From: Telmatactis stephensoni
Taxonomy: Eukaryota > Cnidaria > Anthozoa > Actiniaria > Isophelliidae
Reading direction: 5' to 3'
Assembly (NCBI GenBank): GCA_029948255.1
Contig: JALIZF010001720.1
Location: 77,001-141,000 of the forward strand
DNA: 64,000 nucleotides
Shown: positions 1 to 10,600 of the stretch, piece after piece
How positions within the stretch are numbered: position 1 is the stretch's first letter
Layout of the letters: every line of letters begins with the position of its first letter
Program-made: the position numbers and the translations under genes
Notes under the pieces: model-generated
The model's database searches: none
What the model saw: the letters and a program-made list of their open reading frames with translations, nothing else
Told to the model about the DNA's origin: nothing

Positions 1-329
1 TCTTTGATCTTTGTGGTTGAGTGTACTGTATTGGATCCATTCACTTGTGGCTACCATCCACTTAACTTGTTGACACTCAGCAGAACCATAAGGTAGTAGG
101 TAGAAGGGATGTGTTATAGGAAGATCAATAGTTTGGCTTTTTACTCCAGTTGTTTTGCAAAAAAAGGAAATTTTAAGGTCGTACGCGTCATGACCAGATT
201 TTTGTATCCCGTTTTTATGTTTTAACCTTAAAACTGGATATCCATTTCGCCAGCTGTTATCCATTTTAATCCAGCCATCCTTCATATCAGTTGGTGTAGT
301 GCTTCCTTCTTTGTAGATACAGTATTGAC
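1..329 (-). CDS. Paralog A exon 4: ApeC domain, C-terminal half (truncated by window edge)
   Basis: Begins GQYCIYKEGSTTPT and continues through FFCKTTGVKSQTIDLPITHP and FYLLPYGSAECQQVKWMVA to WIQYSTLNHKDQ at the left edge. The missing end should encode the YCYYES motif seen in the other copies. Confidence 0.75.
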
Positions 330-2161
330 CTTTATAAAATATTTGAGATATAACGCGCGCGCTGATTGGTTGGCTACCATGTTTATATCAGAGGACAGAG
401 ACATGGCTCGCTCAAAAAACGTCGAAAATATTTCATAAAAGCAATATAAAACGATCGCTTATGTCTCTGTACTGTGATATAAACACTCTGGAAGATGTAA
501 GTAGAGCACTCGAAAAGCAAGAAAAACACTCGGCTATACGCCTCGTGTTCCCTAAGCTTGCTTTTCTCTTGCACTACATCTTCCATCGTGTTTATATCAC
601 AGTACAGAGACATGCGCGCGCGTTTTACATTCCTTAAGAAACAACATTGTTGATTTACAACTAGCTTGTTATCAATTGAAGAGAAATCAGTCTTCATTTA
701 ATGTCGTTCCCATCAGTAACCAGTAAAAGTTAACTTGTCACGTACCTTTTGGCCAATGAAGAGATGTCTTCTTTGTTTTTGTACAAAATGACCTGAGAAC
801 GTAACTTCTTGTGACGTACCCATCGATGTGTAGCACCGCTGACCGGTTATTTTTAACATTAGCAACTGTATGTTGGACGACCCATCCATTATCGACCCAC
901 TGTGAAGGGCATCCTGAGGTAGGCTTGAGAAGGGAGTAGGTTCCTTCAGGCCAAGACCAGATTTCTCCTATGGAATGTGAAGAATAAAAGCAATAGCACT
1001 CGCAGAGGTGTGTATATATGATCTTATGCAGGTTATCACTTACTTACGGTACGTCGTAGAGTATACTGGCGGTCAGTATATTTGGGTATCATGGTAGTAA
1101 TTGGTGGCCATATATGTTGTGCAGATATGGTGTTTTTTAATTTGGTAGCAACATCATCAAAAGCATAGATGCATGCACGCAGCAGCAGCAACAGCAGTGG
1201 GAGCTGCAGCAGCAGCAGTGGCGATGGTGTTAGTAAAGTGCAGTGCAAACCAGCAAGGGAATGAAAGCCGAATTCGTAACGTGAATGTTTATCCTACAGT
1301 AGTTCAAAGTTTAAGGTTGTTGCTCAGATTTGATATTATATAATAGACCCTTGCAGGAACTGGTCACGTGACACGTCATCAAAATATCAACAGTATCGTA
1401 ATGACAAAATGGTTGACATATTAAGAAGGAGCATCCTTAAATTGGTACTTTTACCAAGTTTGAGCCTTCTTCGATATATTGGAAAAGATTTATATTTTTT
1501 GAAATTGCAATATTTTTACAAAGGCTACATGACTGACGGCATGCCAAGGTTTTCAAAAACTTCTTTCCTTGAATCATTACAATCAAAAACACGTACACAT
1601 GAAAAAACCTAGGGTGCTTTTTCTAATGCTGCTGTCCATTTTGTCATCAGAGCTGATATCTCTGTGTCTTGTGTCACGTGACCAGATCCTGCAAAGGGCC
1701 TATTAGCCTACCCTACCTATAAATTGATAAACATCATTAGCCCAAGGTCCTCCAACTCCATTTCTACAGGCTGTAAATTTTCCATGTTTACCATATGTTT
1801 TGTATGCAGTAGGACCACTCCAGCATTCATTCGAATTTTGAACAGCAAAAGTGTTGTATCCTTTTTGGTCAGCTTTGGATGCACATTCTTCAATAGGATT
1901 ACCCCTCTTGACCAAGCCAAGACGAGTCGACATGGCCCTATAGTTCCCATTATCTTTGTAACAGCCAATGTGTTTGTATTGCAGTGCTAAAAATCAATTG
2001 AGATTCAGATGAGATTCAATGAGGGATTATGGTGTACCGTGGGAGAGTTTCGAAGAAACTGGTAATCAGAAGATGGAGGCATGGATTAACAGTTGGAATT
2101 GTGGGAATTTGCCTTCCCATTGCTTTGGGATACTACTCGTTAAGTTCAGTATGAATCAGTG

Positions 2162-2216
<55 letters not shown>

Positions 2217-3767
2217 GATTCAATGAATCGATGGGATGAGTATTGCGGGCGCACGAATCCCTGACGGCTGAAATCTGAGCCTATGGGATTAGGCGTTCCC
2301 ATACTCCTTGCCCCATAGACTCATGGTTTACTAATATTACTGGGGATTATCACCTCTTTCTCAGTTGCCATGGGAACAGTGAGGCCAAGTAAGGGATTTT
2401 CACCCTTGAGAAAGGGTAGAATGTGAGTTTCTCCCCTCAGCGGCCAAGGCGGTGTGTACCCCTGGAGAGAGAATGGCTACAATTGTAGCTCTCCTTGCAA
2501 TGCAATGCTATGTGTTGCGAATATAATTATATAAGCCTATCCTAAAGGATGATCATCCTTCAGTAGAGGTTTAATGTGAGTTTCAACTCTCAGCAGCCAG
2601 GAGGCTCTTCACCCCTGGAGAGAGGGATGTTGTCCCTCCTTGCCATGCACTGACCAGTATGTTATCGACTGTGATTGTAGACGGAGACGTAATTGTCATT
2701 CCACATATTGGTTTCAGGTTGTCTAATGTGTTGGGAGCATTAATCCCATTTACATGTTAAAATCAATAAATCAATATCGATATAAATGGGGTTTAAATGA
2801 TCTAGAACTGAAAGCTCAAAAGCACAATGGCCAAAATTTCCATTCCAACACAACTGATATACAATTATGCATGTTTTCTTGATTTTAAATCAAACAATTT
2901 TTAAGGCTTAAACATTGTATATATCCATTGCTGTTACTCAACCTTAGCTGCTTAAGTCTACTGACTTGCCTTTATTAGATGTACTCAATTTTTGACATCA
3001 GACATCGCCCCGGAAATCGAAATACAAACCGCAAAATGTTTCCTTTAGCGGAAGAAAATGAAAACCCATAAAAGAACCCACAGGCTGAAATTTATAGTTA
3101 AGTAAGCATACAATATATTTACGAATCCTATTCAGCCTGACAAATAAACAGGTTCATATATGTTAAAACTTATTAAGCTCAGACACACATGTACTGACCA
3201 TGGTAAATGACAAGTCATTCATCAAAAATGATAATTTATTATGAATATGCAGAATATTATAATATATGATTGCAGTTTGGTTGTTTATCAGGTTCAGTGC
3301 AGTTTGGTTGTTAATATACAAACTCTTCATTTTCTATAGTTTAATTACTAATTATTTCGACTTTTAATGAAATGCACTATCAGGAACATTTTTTACTATA
3401 AATAAGAACCTATACTGATTAGAACCTGTTCAGCTTAATTTTTCACTTGACACCCAATTTATAAGAACCACTTCAGCCTGACATGAAAAAAAAAACCAGA
3501 GTTCTTTATATGCGGGTTTGTACTATAATGCTTTTATAACATTTTGTAAGAAGCTGTGATACAATTCTTCGTGGTTTTGTTTATCAATTGGTTTACTGTT
3601 AAATTTACTAAGTGCACTGCGCACTGTTGTTCTAAACTGAATAATCTCCACTCTATTTGCACATTGTAGATGAATAACAATTTTGAGTTCTACTTACCTG
3701 TATTACAGCTGGTTATTGTGAGAATTACACTACACAAGTACAAAATACACTGAAGTTTTATGAACAT
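1..3767 (-). CDS. Paralog A: WSC-like/ApeC receptor gene, 5' half only
   Basis: Exons in transcript order are 3698-3767 (signal peptide), 1717-1986 (WSC-like), 746-967 (ApeC first half) and 1-329 (ApeC second half, cut by the window edge). Every junction is phase 1 with GT/AG sites and no stop occurs in the joined frame. By comparison with paralogs B, D and F, the CUB, stalk, transmembrane and tyrosine-tail exons should follow just left of the window. It is one of only two copies here with a full WSC-like exon (the other is D). The role is inferred: an extracellular microbe-binding receptor. ApeC domains of amphioxus bind peptidoglycan components, but nothing shows that this copy does. Confidence 0.75.
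345..640. mobile_element. MITE-like inverted-repeat element, family 1 copy 1
   Basis: An imperfect palindrome in a paralog A intron. Both sides hold GTTTATATCA/GAAGATGTA-type blocks and acgcgcgc ends. A second copy lies at about 27720-27970 in paralog D. No coding capacity is seen. Confidence 0.5.
746..967 (-). CDS. Paralog A exon 3: ApeC domain, N-terminal half
   Basis: 74 residues with the ApeC signature WSWPEGTYSLLKPTSGCPSQ, then NGWVVQHTV, HIDGYV, RSFCTKTK and a closing WPK. Phase 1-1, donor GTACGT. The frame is open and all key Cys and Trp positions are kept. Confidence 0.75.
1717..1986 (-). CDS. Paralog A exon 2: WSC-like Cys-rich module
   Basis: 90-residue phase 1-1 exon. It starts with YKHIGCYKDNGNYRAMSTRLG, has an ECASKADQKGYNTFAVQ core, and closes with CRNGVGGPWANDVYQF. 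The GCYxD...RAxxxxLG...C...GYxxFxVQ spacing resembles WSC-type carbohydrate-binding modules found in many cnidarian proteins. The acceptor is TTTTTAG and the donor is GTAGGG. Confidence 0.65.
   Translation of the reverse strand, partial: HCNTNTLAVTKIMGTIGPCRLVLAWSRGVILLKNVHPKLTKKDTTLLLFKIRMNAGVVLLHTKHMVNMENLQPVEMELEDLGLMMFINL
2160..2216. repeat. (TCAA)n microsatellite
   Basis: About 14 perfect tetranucleotide units in the first intron of paralog A. The rest of this intron (1987-3697) shows no exon I can support. Confidence 0.85.
3698..3767 (-). CDS. Paralog A exon 1: signal peptide
   Basis: ATG opens a 23-codon hydrophobic leader (MFIKLQCILYLCSVILTITS then CNT) ending phase 1 at a GTAAG donor. 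The same exon recurs at 14442, 21999, 33940 and 61468. The ATG is chosen because it is conserved in four of the five copies. Confidence 0.75.
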
Positions 3768-4016
3768 TTTTCAGTTTTCATTTGGAATAAACGTAGTGAA
3801 CTCAAAATCTGTAAAATTGCGTGGCTTTCACAAGTCCAGAGTATCAATCCAAATTCTCGTGCTTTTGATGGTGTTTGACATATCTTTTGAGTTAGAAAAA
3901 ATGTTCGTTAAAACATTGAAAGGCAAAAATGTGTCGAATTAAACTCAATTATCTTTGTACAGGTCAAGAGAATTCCGTTTTAAATTGTTTGTCAATGAGA
4001 TCCAGTGAGCCTCTGA

Positions 4017-4028
4017 ACCGGAAATGAT
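4017..4028. promoter_or_regulatory. Conserved ETS-like motif upstream of paralog A
   Basis: accggaaatgat lies about 250 bp upstream of the start codon. The same CCGGAARTRAT core sits 226-266 bp upstream of B, D and F. The core matches the ETS-factor consensus CCGGAA. Function is inferred from paralog conservation only. Confidence 0.35.
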
Positions 4029-4822
4029 AGAATTTGTGATTCAGAATATGCTGAAGTGGATCAATACTACATCAGGCTATATATAAACGGAATACAAAAT
4101 TAAGTATGCTGCATGGTTCACAAACAATGTTATTGCGCCCTATCCGGTCTGCGAAATTATGTTGATGGCGTGACGTTTTTTTTAATATTATTATTTTTAT
4201 CTTGATACTTTTAATAACTGAAAAAGCACGGACAAAGCGTGTGCTTTTATTACACTATATTTAAGAAAAAAAGGAAAGATAAAAATCGAAATTTTTGACG
4301 ATTATATTGTTCATTTTTGTGGATACTGTTTGTATTCACAGAAGAGTGAAAATAAGCGCCAACAACACTGAATATTGTTGTACTTATTACTCTGTTCCAA
4401 TGTTCAAAAAACAATTACTTGATAATGACGCCAAAACGTCGTAGTTTAGTGTCGCTTATTTTCACTATTTCAGCGGTACGAGATTGGTTTTGTTATCACG
4501 ACTTACTTTTTAAAACATTAAAGTGAGTGCTTTGTAAATCACTCTCTAGCTACGATTTTTTTCCAAAAGTCTTCAAACGACAAGTAAGAAGATTTTCCCT
4601 CTGTGCGCGGCTTTCAAATTTAGCCGTTCTTTTACAGGAGCAACAGAAATTTGCAGACCTAGAAGGATAGAAAAAGCCTATTCCAACATACAACGTCCAC
4701 AGCAAAAATTATACTCCACCAACTAGTCTAGTCGTATCCAGTTTTATTATATACATATCGAGATATACTCACTAAAATTCCATTTAGTAAATTTTCGTTC
4801 GCTCACTGCTCTCAGCCAATCA

Positions 4823-4932
4823 GAATGCGCGTATCGTTTTCTTCACGTGTGAGAAAAACGATACGTCCAATCAGAAGCCGCATATCGCTTTTTTTCACGT
4901 GTGAGAAAAACGATACGTCCAATCAGAAGCGA
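4823..4932. repeat. Tandem repeat with internal palindromes
   Basis: Two near-identical units of about 55 bp containing tcacgtgtgagaaaaacgat and cgtccaatcagaagc. Each carries CACGTG and CCAAT sequences. It is probably part of a transposon end; CCAATCAG blocks recur in other elements of the window. Confidence 0.55.
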
Positions 4933-7096
4933 CTTCATTCCTGATGAAAATTTTTCTTCAAACTGGCTCCTCTCAGCACTTTTTATCGAAGGATTTTCAG
5001 TCTTGGCAGTTCAATTCTCAATCTTTATTCAGTAAAAATTCAAGTAGATTATCTTATTTACCACAAAAGTCATCGATGTCATGCAGAAGAAGAGCTCTAT
5101 GGGAAAAAGATTTTCAAAACCAGGCTGTGCTGCAAAAAGCGAAGGAGGATTATATTCACGGCCGGCAGATTCGGAGTCACTGAATGAAATTTTAGTCGAA
5201 CTGAGCCCTTTTATAGAAAAGCTCGGAGAAAAACACTGATAAATCAAGTTCAAGGTAAAGTTTTGAAGGACATTTGAAACGCCAAGCATGTTTAACGAGC
5301 GTGAATTTGACCGTAAGTTTGTCTTTGAATACTTTGAATGAACTCAAATTCTCAGTCGCATTGTCTTTGCTCGTTTTGTAAACAAACGTCTGTCAACGAG
5401 AAAAAAAGTCCAAGTTACACAGAAAAGAATCATAATTTTGCACTGTAATTCACTTTAGATACAAATAAATATTATTTTTGTTTTGTTTTGACGTCTGTTT
5501 GTAATTTAAATTTTGTTTTGTAGGGTTTTTGTGTTTTTTGAAATCAAAATCTTGACCATGGAAAAGCAAACCATTTTCACAGCAAAATGACTAAAATTTA
5601 TAAAAATCTCGATATGCATATCATAAACAGGAAAAACACCATGGAAAGTGCTTTGCTACAGTTTTTATTCACTCATTGTTTTCGTATCATAAAACTCACT
5701 CGCTCGAGGACTCGCTCGTTCGTTTTACGATACTTCACAACTCGTGAATAAAAACCGTACGCGCGCACTTTCCATGAAGTATTCTCTATTTAGTGTCGTT
5801 ACGAACATAGCGGAAAAACAACTAAGCTGCTGTTTTCGTATAGTTTAATAACCTTGGGACGTTACAGTAATGCTTCGCGGGGATATTTATTAAAACAATG
5901 ATTTTTCTGCTGATCAAAATGTCACCTCTCCCAAAGTACAGGGCATTATATCTCAAAATCGTATTCAGCTGAATTTTGGTCACATTTGATATTTTGTTCT
6001 TTGGCCCCAAAAGAGCGTGTTTACAAATATTGAGCTTAAAAAACCTATGGTATCCTTATAATGGGAGGTTATTAAACGTTTTTCCGCCCTGTCGTCGTCA
6101 CGCTAAAAGTGGATGTACAGAGGACTATCCGCCGTCTTGAATGACCAGCGGGAACCAATGCCAGTGCCTCCCGATTCCTGAGCGCGCAGGGTTTCATAGT
6201 TTAGTAAAGATGTATATGTTTTCAACAACAACTTTACTTTTTGTTGCGGTAATATATATATTTTTTGCGGTAACTTGAACGTTTTTGCCACAACATATTT
6301 TTGTTTGCAGAAACATTTTGATGGAAGTTGTCCCCTATGGGCCACCGTACCGTGCCTTTTTTTAGTTTTTGTCTGTTGGTGACAACTGCCTGCAGCTGGA
6401 GACTTGGAAAGAATTCGTACTTTCACAACTCGGCCTAACAGTTTAGTGTTTGGATTAGGCTTCTAATTCGATTCAAGCATACTCCGTTTTGAAGTTTAAG
6501 GCTATTTGAATTTACTCTAAAATTGTCTGAAATTCTCTAGCTACTTTTTCACATGCGCCTTTTAATTTCTTTTGCGAAATTTTAGCGTTTTCTCTGATTC
6601 TACGAAAGGTTTGTAATTGTTAACAACGCGACTCAAAGGTGGCCTTAGTACAGACAAGTGACCATTGCTTGAAGCGTTGCAGCATAAACTTTTAAAGTTA
6701 GCGGCATAAAGCCTACGCATGCGACTCAGAGCGATTTGTGAGTTGTGTGAGTTGTGAACGGAAAACCAGTTCTAGTCTACGTTTCGACGCTCTTCGAAAC
6801 ACACACTTCAATGACCAACAGGCCACAAATCTCCTAATGAAACTGCACTATAAATCTCATCTCCTGTGGCATATCCTTTTGACATGAGGCAGTCTGATAA
6901 TCCTTTCAAAGTTTGACAACGGTTCGGCGCTGACCAAAAGGAACGCAGGCTCTGGATACGAGATTGTGAACGAAACTAAAATTTCCATTCCTCAAGAGAA
7001 AACCTGACTAAGTATATTTGATTGAAAAATAAACTGTAACTGTAACGGTTAGAGATATGTTCACTTGTTTTGTTATACACAACATGACACAGAACT

Positions 7097-7345
7097 ATAC
7101 ACGACTTTCAAAAATGGCAGCCTAGTACATGAGAACGAGGCCACAAAGGCCTTATTTCCAGAAAATAAGTGTGGCAGCACTTCTATTGCTATCCAAGACG
7201 ATATGTTTCTCTTTCTTTTGAAATACCTATTTTCTGTGCATTTTACAGGATATACTTAGACTCATTTGATGCCATGATGATTTTAGTGGCCTTTCTGGCC
7301 TCGTTCTCGTGAATAATGAGCCCGCCATTTTTGAAAGTCGTCTAT
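7097..7345. mobile_element. TIR MITE, family 2 copy 1
   Basis: Terminal inverted repeats acgactttcaaaaatgg and ccatttttgaaagtcgt, with inner inverted blocks around GAACGAGGCCA. A second copy is at 31121-31378. Non-autonomous, with no transposase. Confidence 0.7.
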
Positions 7346-7379
7346 AAGCTAGAACACAATTTTGACAGTGAGACCGATG

Positions 7380-7668
7380 TCAATTATTAATTGTATGGTA
7401 CATTATGTCGTCATTAACTGGTTGGTAATCAGGCTGGGATTCCTCTGGTGTTTGGTAAACAGGTTCATCATCTTGGTCATTTTGGCGCTGAGTTTTGATT
7501 GGCTGAGATGATCTATTTAGTTGGTCATACTGTCCAGGGACATCGTGCTTGGGTAGGACATTACGACTCAACTTTTCGTAGCCTTGGTCGTTCTCTTCAT
7601 TTGTTTCACCCGTTGTTGTGTAAAGCATCGTTGAGCTGTTAAAATGGGTCATTGGAATCGCTTCTGGT
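7380..7668 (-). CDS. Paralog B exon 8: tyrosine-rich cytoplasmic tail
   Basis: Encodes an acidic NEENDQGYEKLSRN segment (hemITAM-like), then GQYDQLNRSS 13 residues after the first YxxL, then PVYQTP, DYQPVN and IMYHTI before TGA. There are five tyrosines in SH2-ligand-like settings. The acceptor CATTAG is shared by all paralogs. Confidence 0.8.
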
Positions 7669-10600
7669 CTAATGAACAGGAAAGCGTTACATGTTAATTA
7701 ATTAATTACATCCTTGAGAATAATTGAAAAGGTAGAAACAAACGCGTCGCAATGCGAGACATATTCCACTCTGATGGGCTTGCAATTTAGGAACGGTATT
7801 ATCCATTAGTTACTCTTTCCCTGGTTTGTAATGGGTCGACAATATGGTGCCCAAAAAAACCCGAGTTTACGGCTTAACTAAAGAGCTTCTAAAAGCGACC
7901 AGGAAAGAGCAAGGATGGCAGAGTGGGTTAGTGCGCGGCCTTCGGTGCGAGAGGTCCCGAGTTAGATTCCAAGTAACTTCACACTTGCTTCGACTTCAGT
8001 TTCCTTTCCATGTAGCTTTGATTAGCTATAAATACCCGTAAAATGGAGCACTGATGGAGAGAGAACGATAAAATGAGCGCACCATCGCAGTCTCAATTTT
8101 ATTAGTCAATTTGTGACTATTACGAGCTACCGATGTAAAATAAGGACTCGTTACCTTTATGATTAAAGAGATAAATTATAATTTCAACGTGTTACTAAGG
8201 GAGAAACTACTGCTAAATTGTGAGCTCGCACGAGAGGTGTCACGTATTCTATTATTGCGTGACTACCGTGACAACGACGTAACGTCACGTGCCATTTCAC
8301 TTGTTTCCCACATTATTTACGCCGGCGGCTTCCTGATGGTCTTTTATAAAATATTATTATCGTTTGTCAGCAGGCGAAAAAATATGATCAGCCACGACAG
8401 AATATGTCGAAAGAGATGAAAGAGATGAAAGAAAGAGATGAAGGGAAAGAAAGAGATGAAGCGAGCGCAGATAATGATTATGATGGAAGCAATGATGATA
8501 TATTATACTGATAATACGTCCTGTCGATATCACTCCCTTCTAGAGTTGTTATGATGAAACAAGGGCATAGACATTTGCATAATACTGCTAATCATATGCA
8601 GGTACACCTCTGGCCTCACTTTGGTACAGCTAAACAATAGCATGGTTAGGTGATTCTTCTGTTTTATTGCGCCAAAACGAGGCGAAGGGTGTATCTGTAT
8701 ATTATTAGTAGCTTTATGCAAAGGGTCTATGATGTACGAAAACTGTATAATAGGTTGTTTGTCTTGGTCTAGGAGCGTAAAATGTCCTCAGAATTAAAAC
8801 ATTCCATATCCATTCCTCCTATGAAGAACCGTAAATAATAAAAAAAATCCTCAAATAATGTAATGTGAATTGGATCTGGAAGTCACTTTTACACGAATGA
8901 CGTCACCCTTATAATCTCTTTATCGATAATGAAGATGCAGATGATGATGATAACTGGGATAGTGTTTATTATAACGATATCGATAATGATAATGATGATA
9001 AATTAACCTTATTACCTTTTACCGTAGGTGGGATTGACTGCAAACTGGTCACTGTCATTGTAACTCCTACACGTAAGATAAATTAACAAATAGATTTCAT
9101 TTTTTTGTGCGTCTGTACATGTACTCTAGCAGGTGCACAGATGACGTCAAAATAATGTAGCGATAGCAAAAGGTTACGCCACGAGACGTGGCGTGACTGT
9201 TGCTCTCATCACATTTTGACGTCTTCTGTGCATTTATTAGAGTACAGACCTACAGAAAAATGGAATCTATTTGTTTTATATAATATTCATTGAAACATTT
9301 CAACCAATCAGAGCGCGGGTAAGATTCAATGACGTCATCATGTGTGTGTACATGTATTGTTATCATAAGTGGTTCTCGACCAATCAGAGCGCGCGTATTT
9401 TTAATTACCAATTATTATATAAATCACAGTTATAAAAATCACCTCCTGCCAGTAATAAGAACAATACTAAAGATAAAAAATACCTTGGCTCAAATCCCTT
9501 ATTCTTCAAGCGAGAACTCAATCTGTGCAATGCAAAACACATAAGTTTAAGGTATAAGAAATAGCTAAGGAGTGATAATGACAGAGTATTCTCTAAGGCC
9601 GTACTGATGAAGGCAATTTGTCCCCGGTAGCAGGGAATACAATTTTGTTTTTAGTGTTCGGTGAATGTACTGTTTTAGGAATAACTGTTGCACTATCGTC
9701 ACGCAATACGATGCATTAATCAGGTTTGCAGTTTTCCCGCCATGTGTTTCGCCATATCTAAATAGACAGTTAGTTGAGTTAGATCTCACGAGTCGATTTT
9801 AACAGCTATGCTGCTTTAAACGTAACATATTATAATGAATTTCTAACAGTTCTGAATCTCGATTCTGAAGAAATATGTTGGAAAATTTCCCGTGAGCACT
9901 CAATTTTATTTCCTAATTTGAGTGCCGTTCAATAAGCCACTTCACACTTTCGTACGCCATTTTGAATTGGGGCAAACGCGCAGAATTTCGGAAATCTAGA
10001 TCATTTTGGCTTACCATAACTCGGCTCAATTTCATCGTATTTTTTAAGAAATTATTTTCTTAAACGATATTGGCTGTGTTATTGATGACTGTTTACATGA
10101 CAAATATTGGAAGACTACAAGACGAGAAAAAGAGGATTTTTGTTTTCAAAATAAAACGTTCGGCACGTAAATATTAAAATCATTCGCAAAAAAAAGATTG
10201 ACTTGAAAAACGTAGTTAAAATTGTATTGGTCTTATTTTCAGTCCGACATGTCTGCAAATCATTATTGAAGTTTTAAATTTTGAAAATCCGACAAATTCG
10301 AGCCGAGTTATGGTAAGCCAAAGTGATCCAGATTTCTATAAATTTTGGCGCGTTCGCCCCAATTCAAAATGGCGGACGAAAGCGTGAAGTGGCTTATTCT
10401 AAGTACTTTCAACTATCGATGGCGTCGTACATGTACAATTCAACATACCTGTAACGGTAAATAATGTCTATTACCACAACCAAGACAAGTATAAAACAGA
10501 CCAGCGGTATCACTATCAGTACTGCAGTCCCAGACCCTTCGCAGTTGGCTTTTGACGTGTTAGAAGAAGAATCCTTGTTCTTTGACTTGTATGAACCTAA

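Larger units (their letters stand above)
3768..7379. other. A-B intergenic region
   Basis: No gene supported. It holds the paralog A upstream block, AT-rich sequence, the tandem repeat at 4823-4932 and a MITE at 7097-7345. The short reading frames here have no recognisable similarity. Confidence 0.5.

Noticed and set aside
1703..1990. Plus-strand and alternative minus-strand frames over the WSC exon of A
   Set aside because: Shadows of the WSC-like exon, which has matching splice sites, phase and family motifs.
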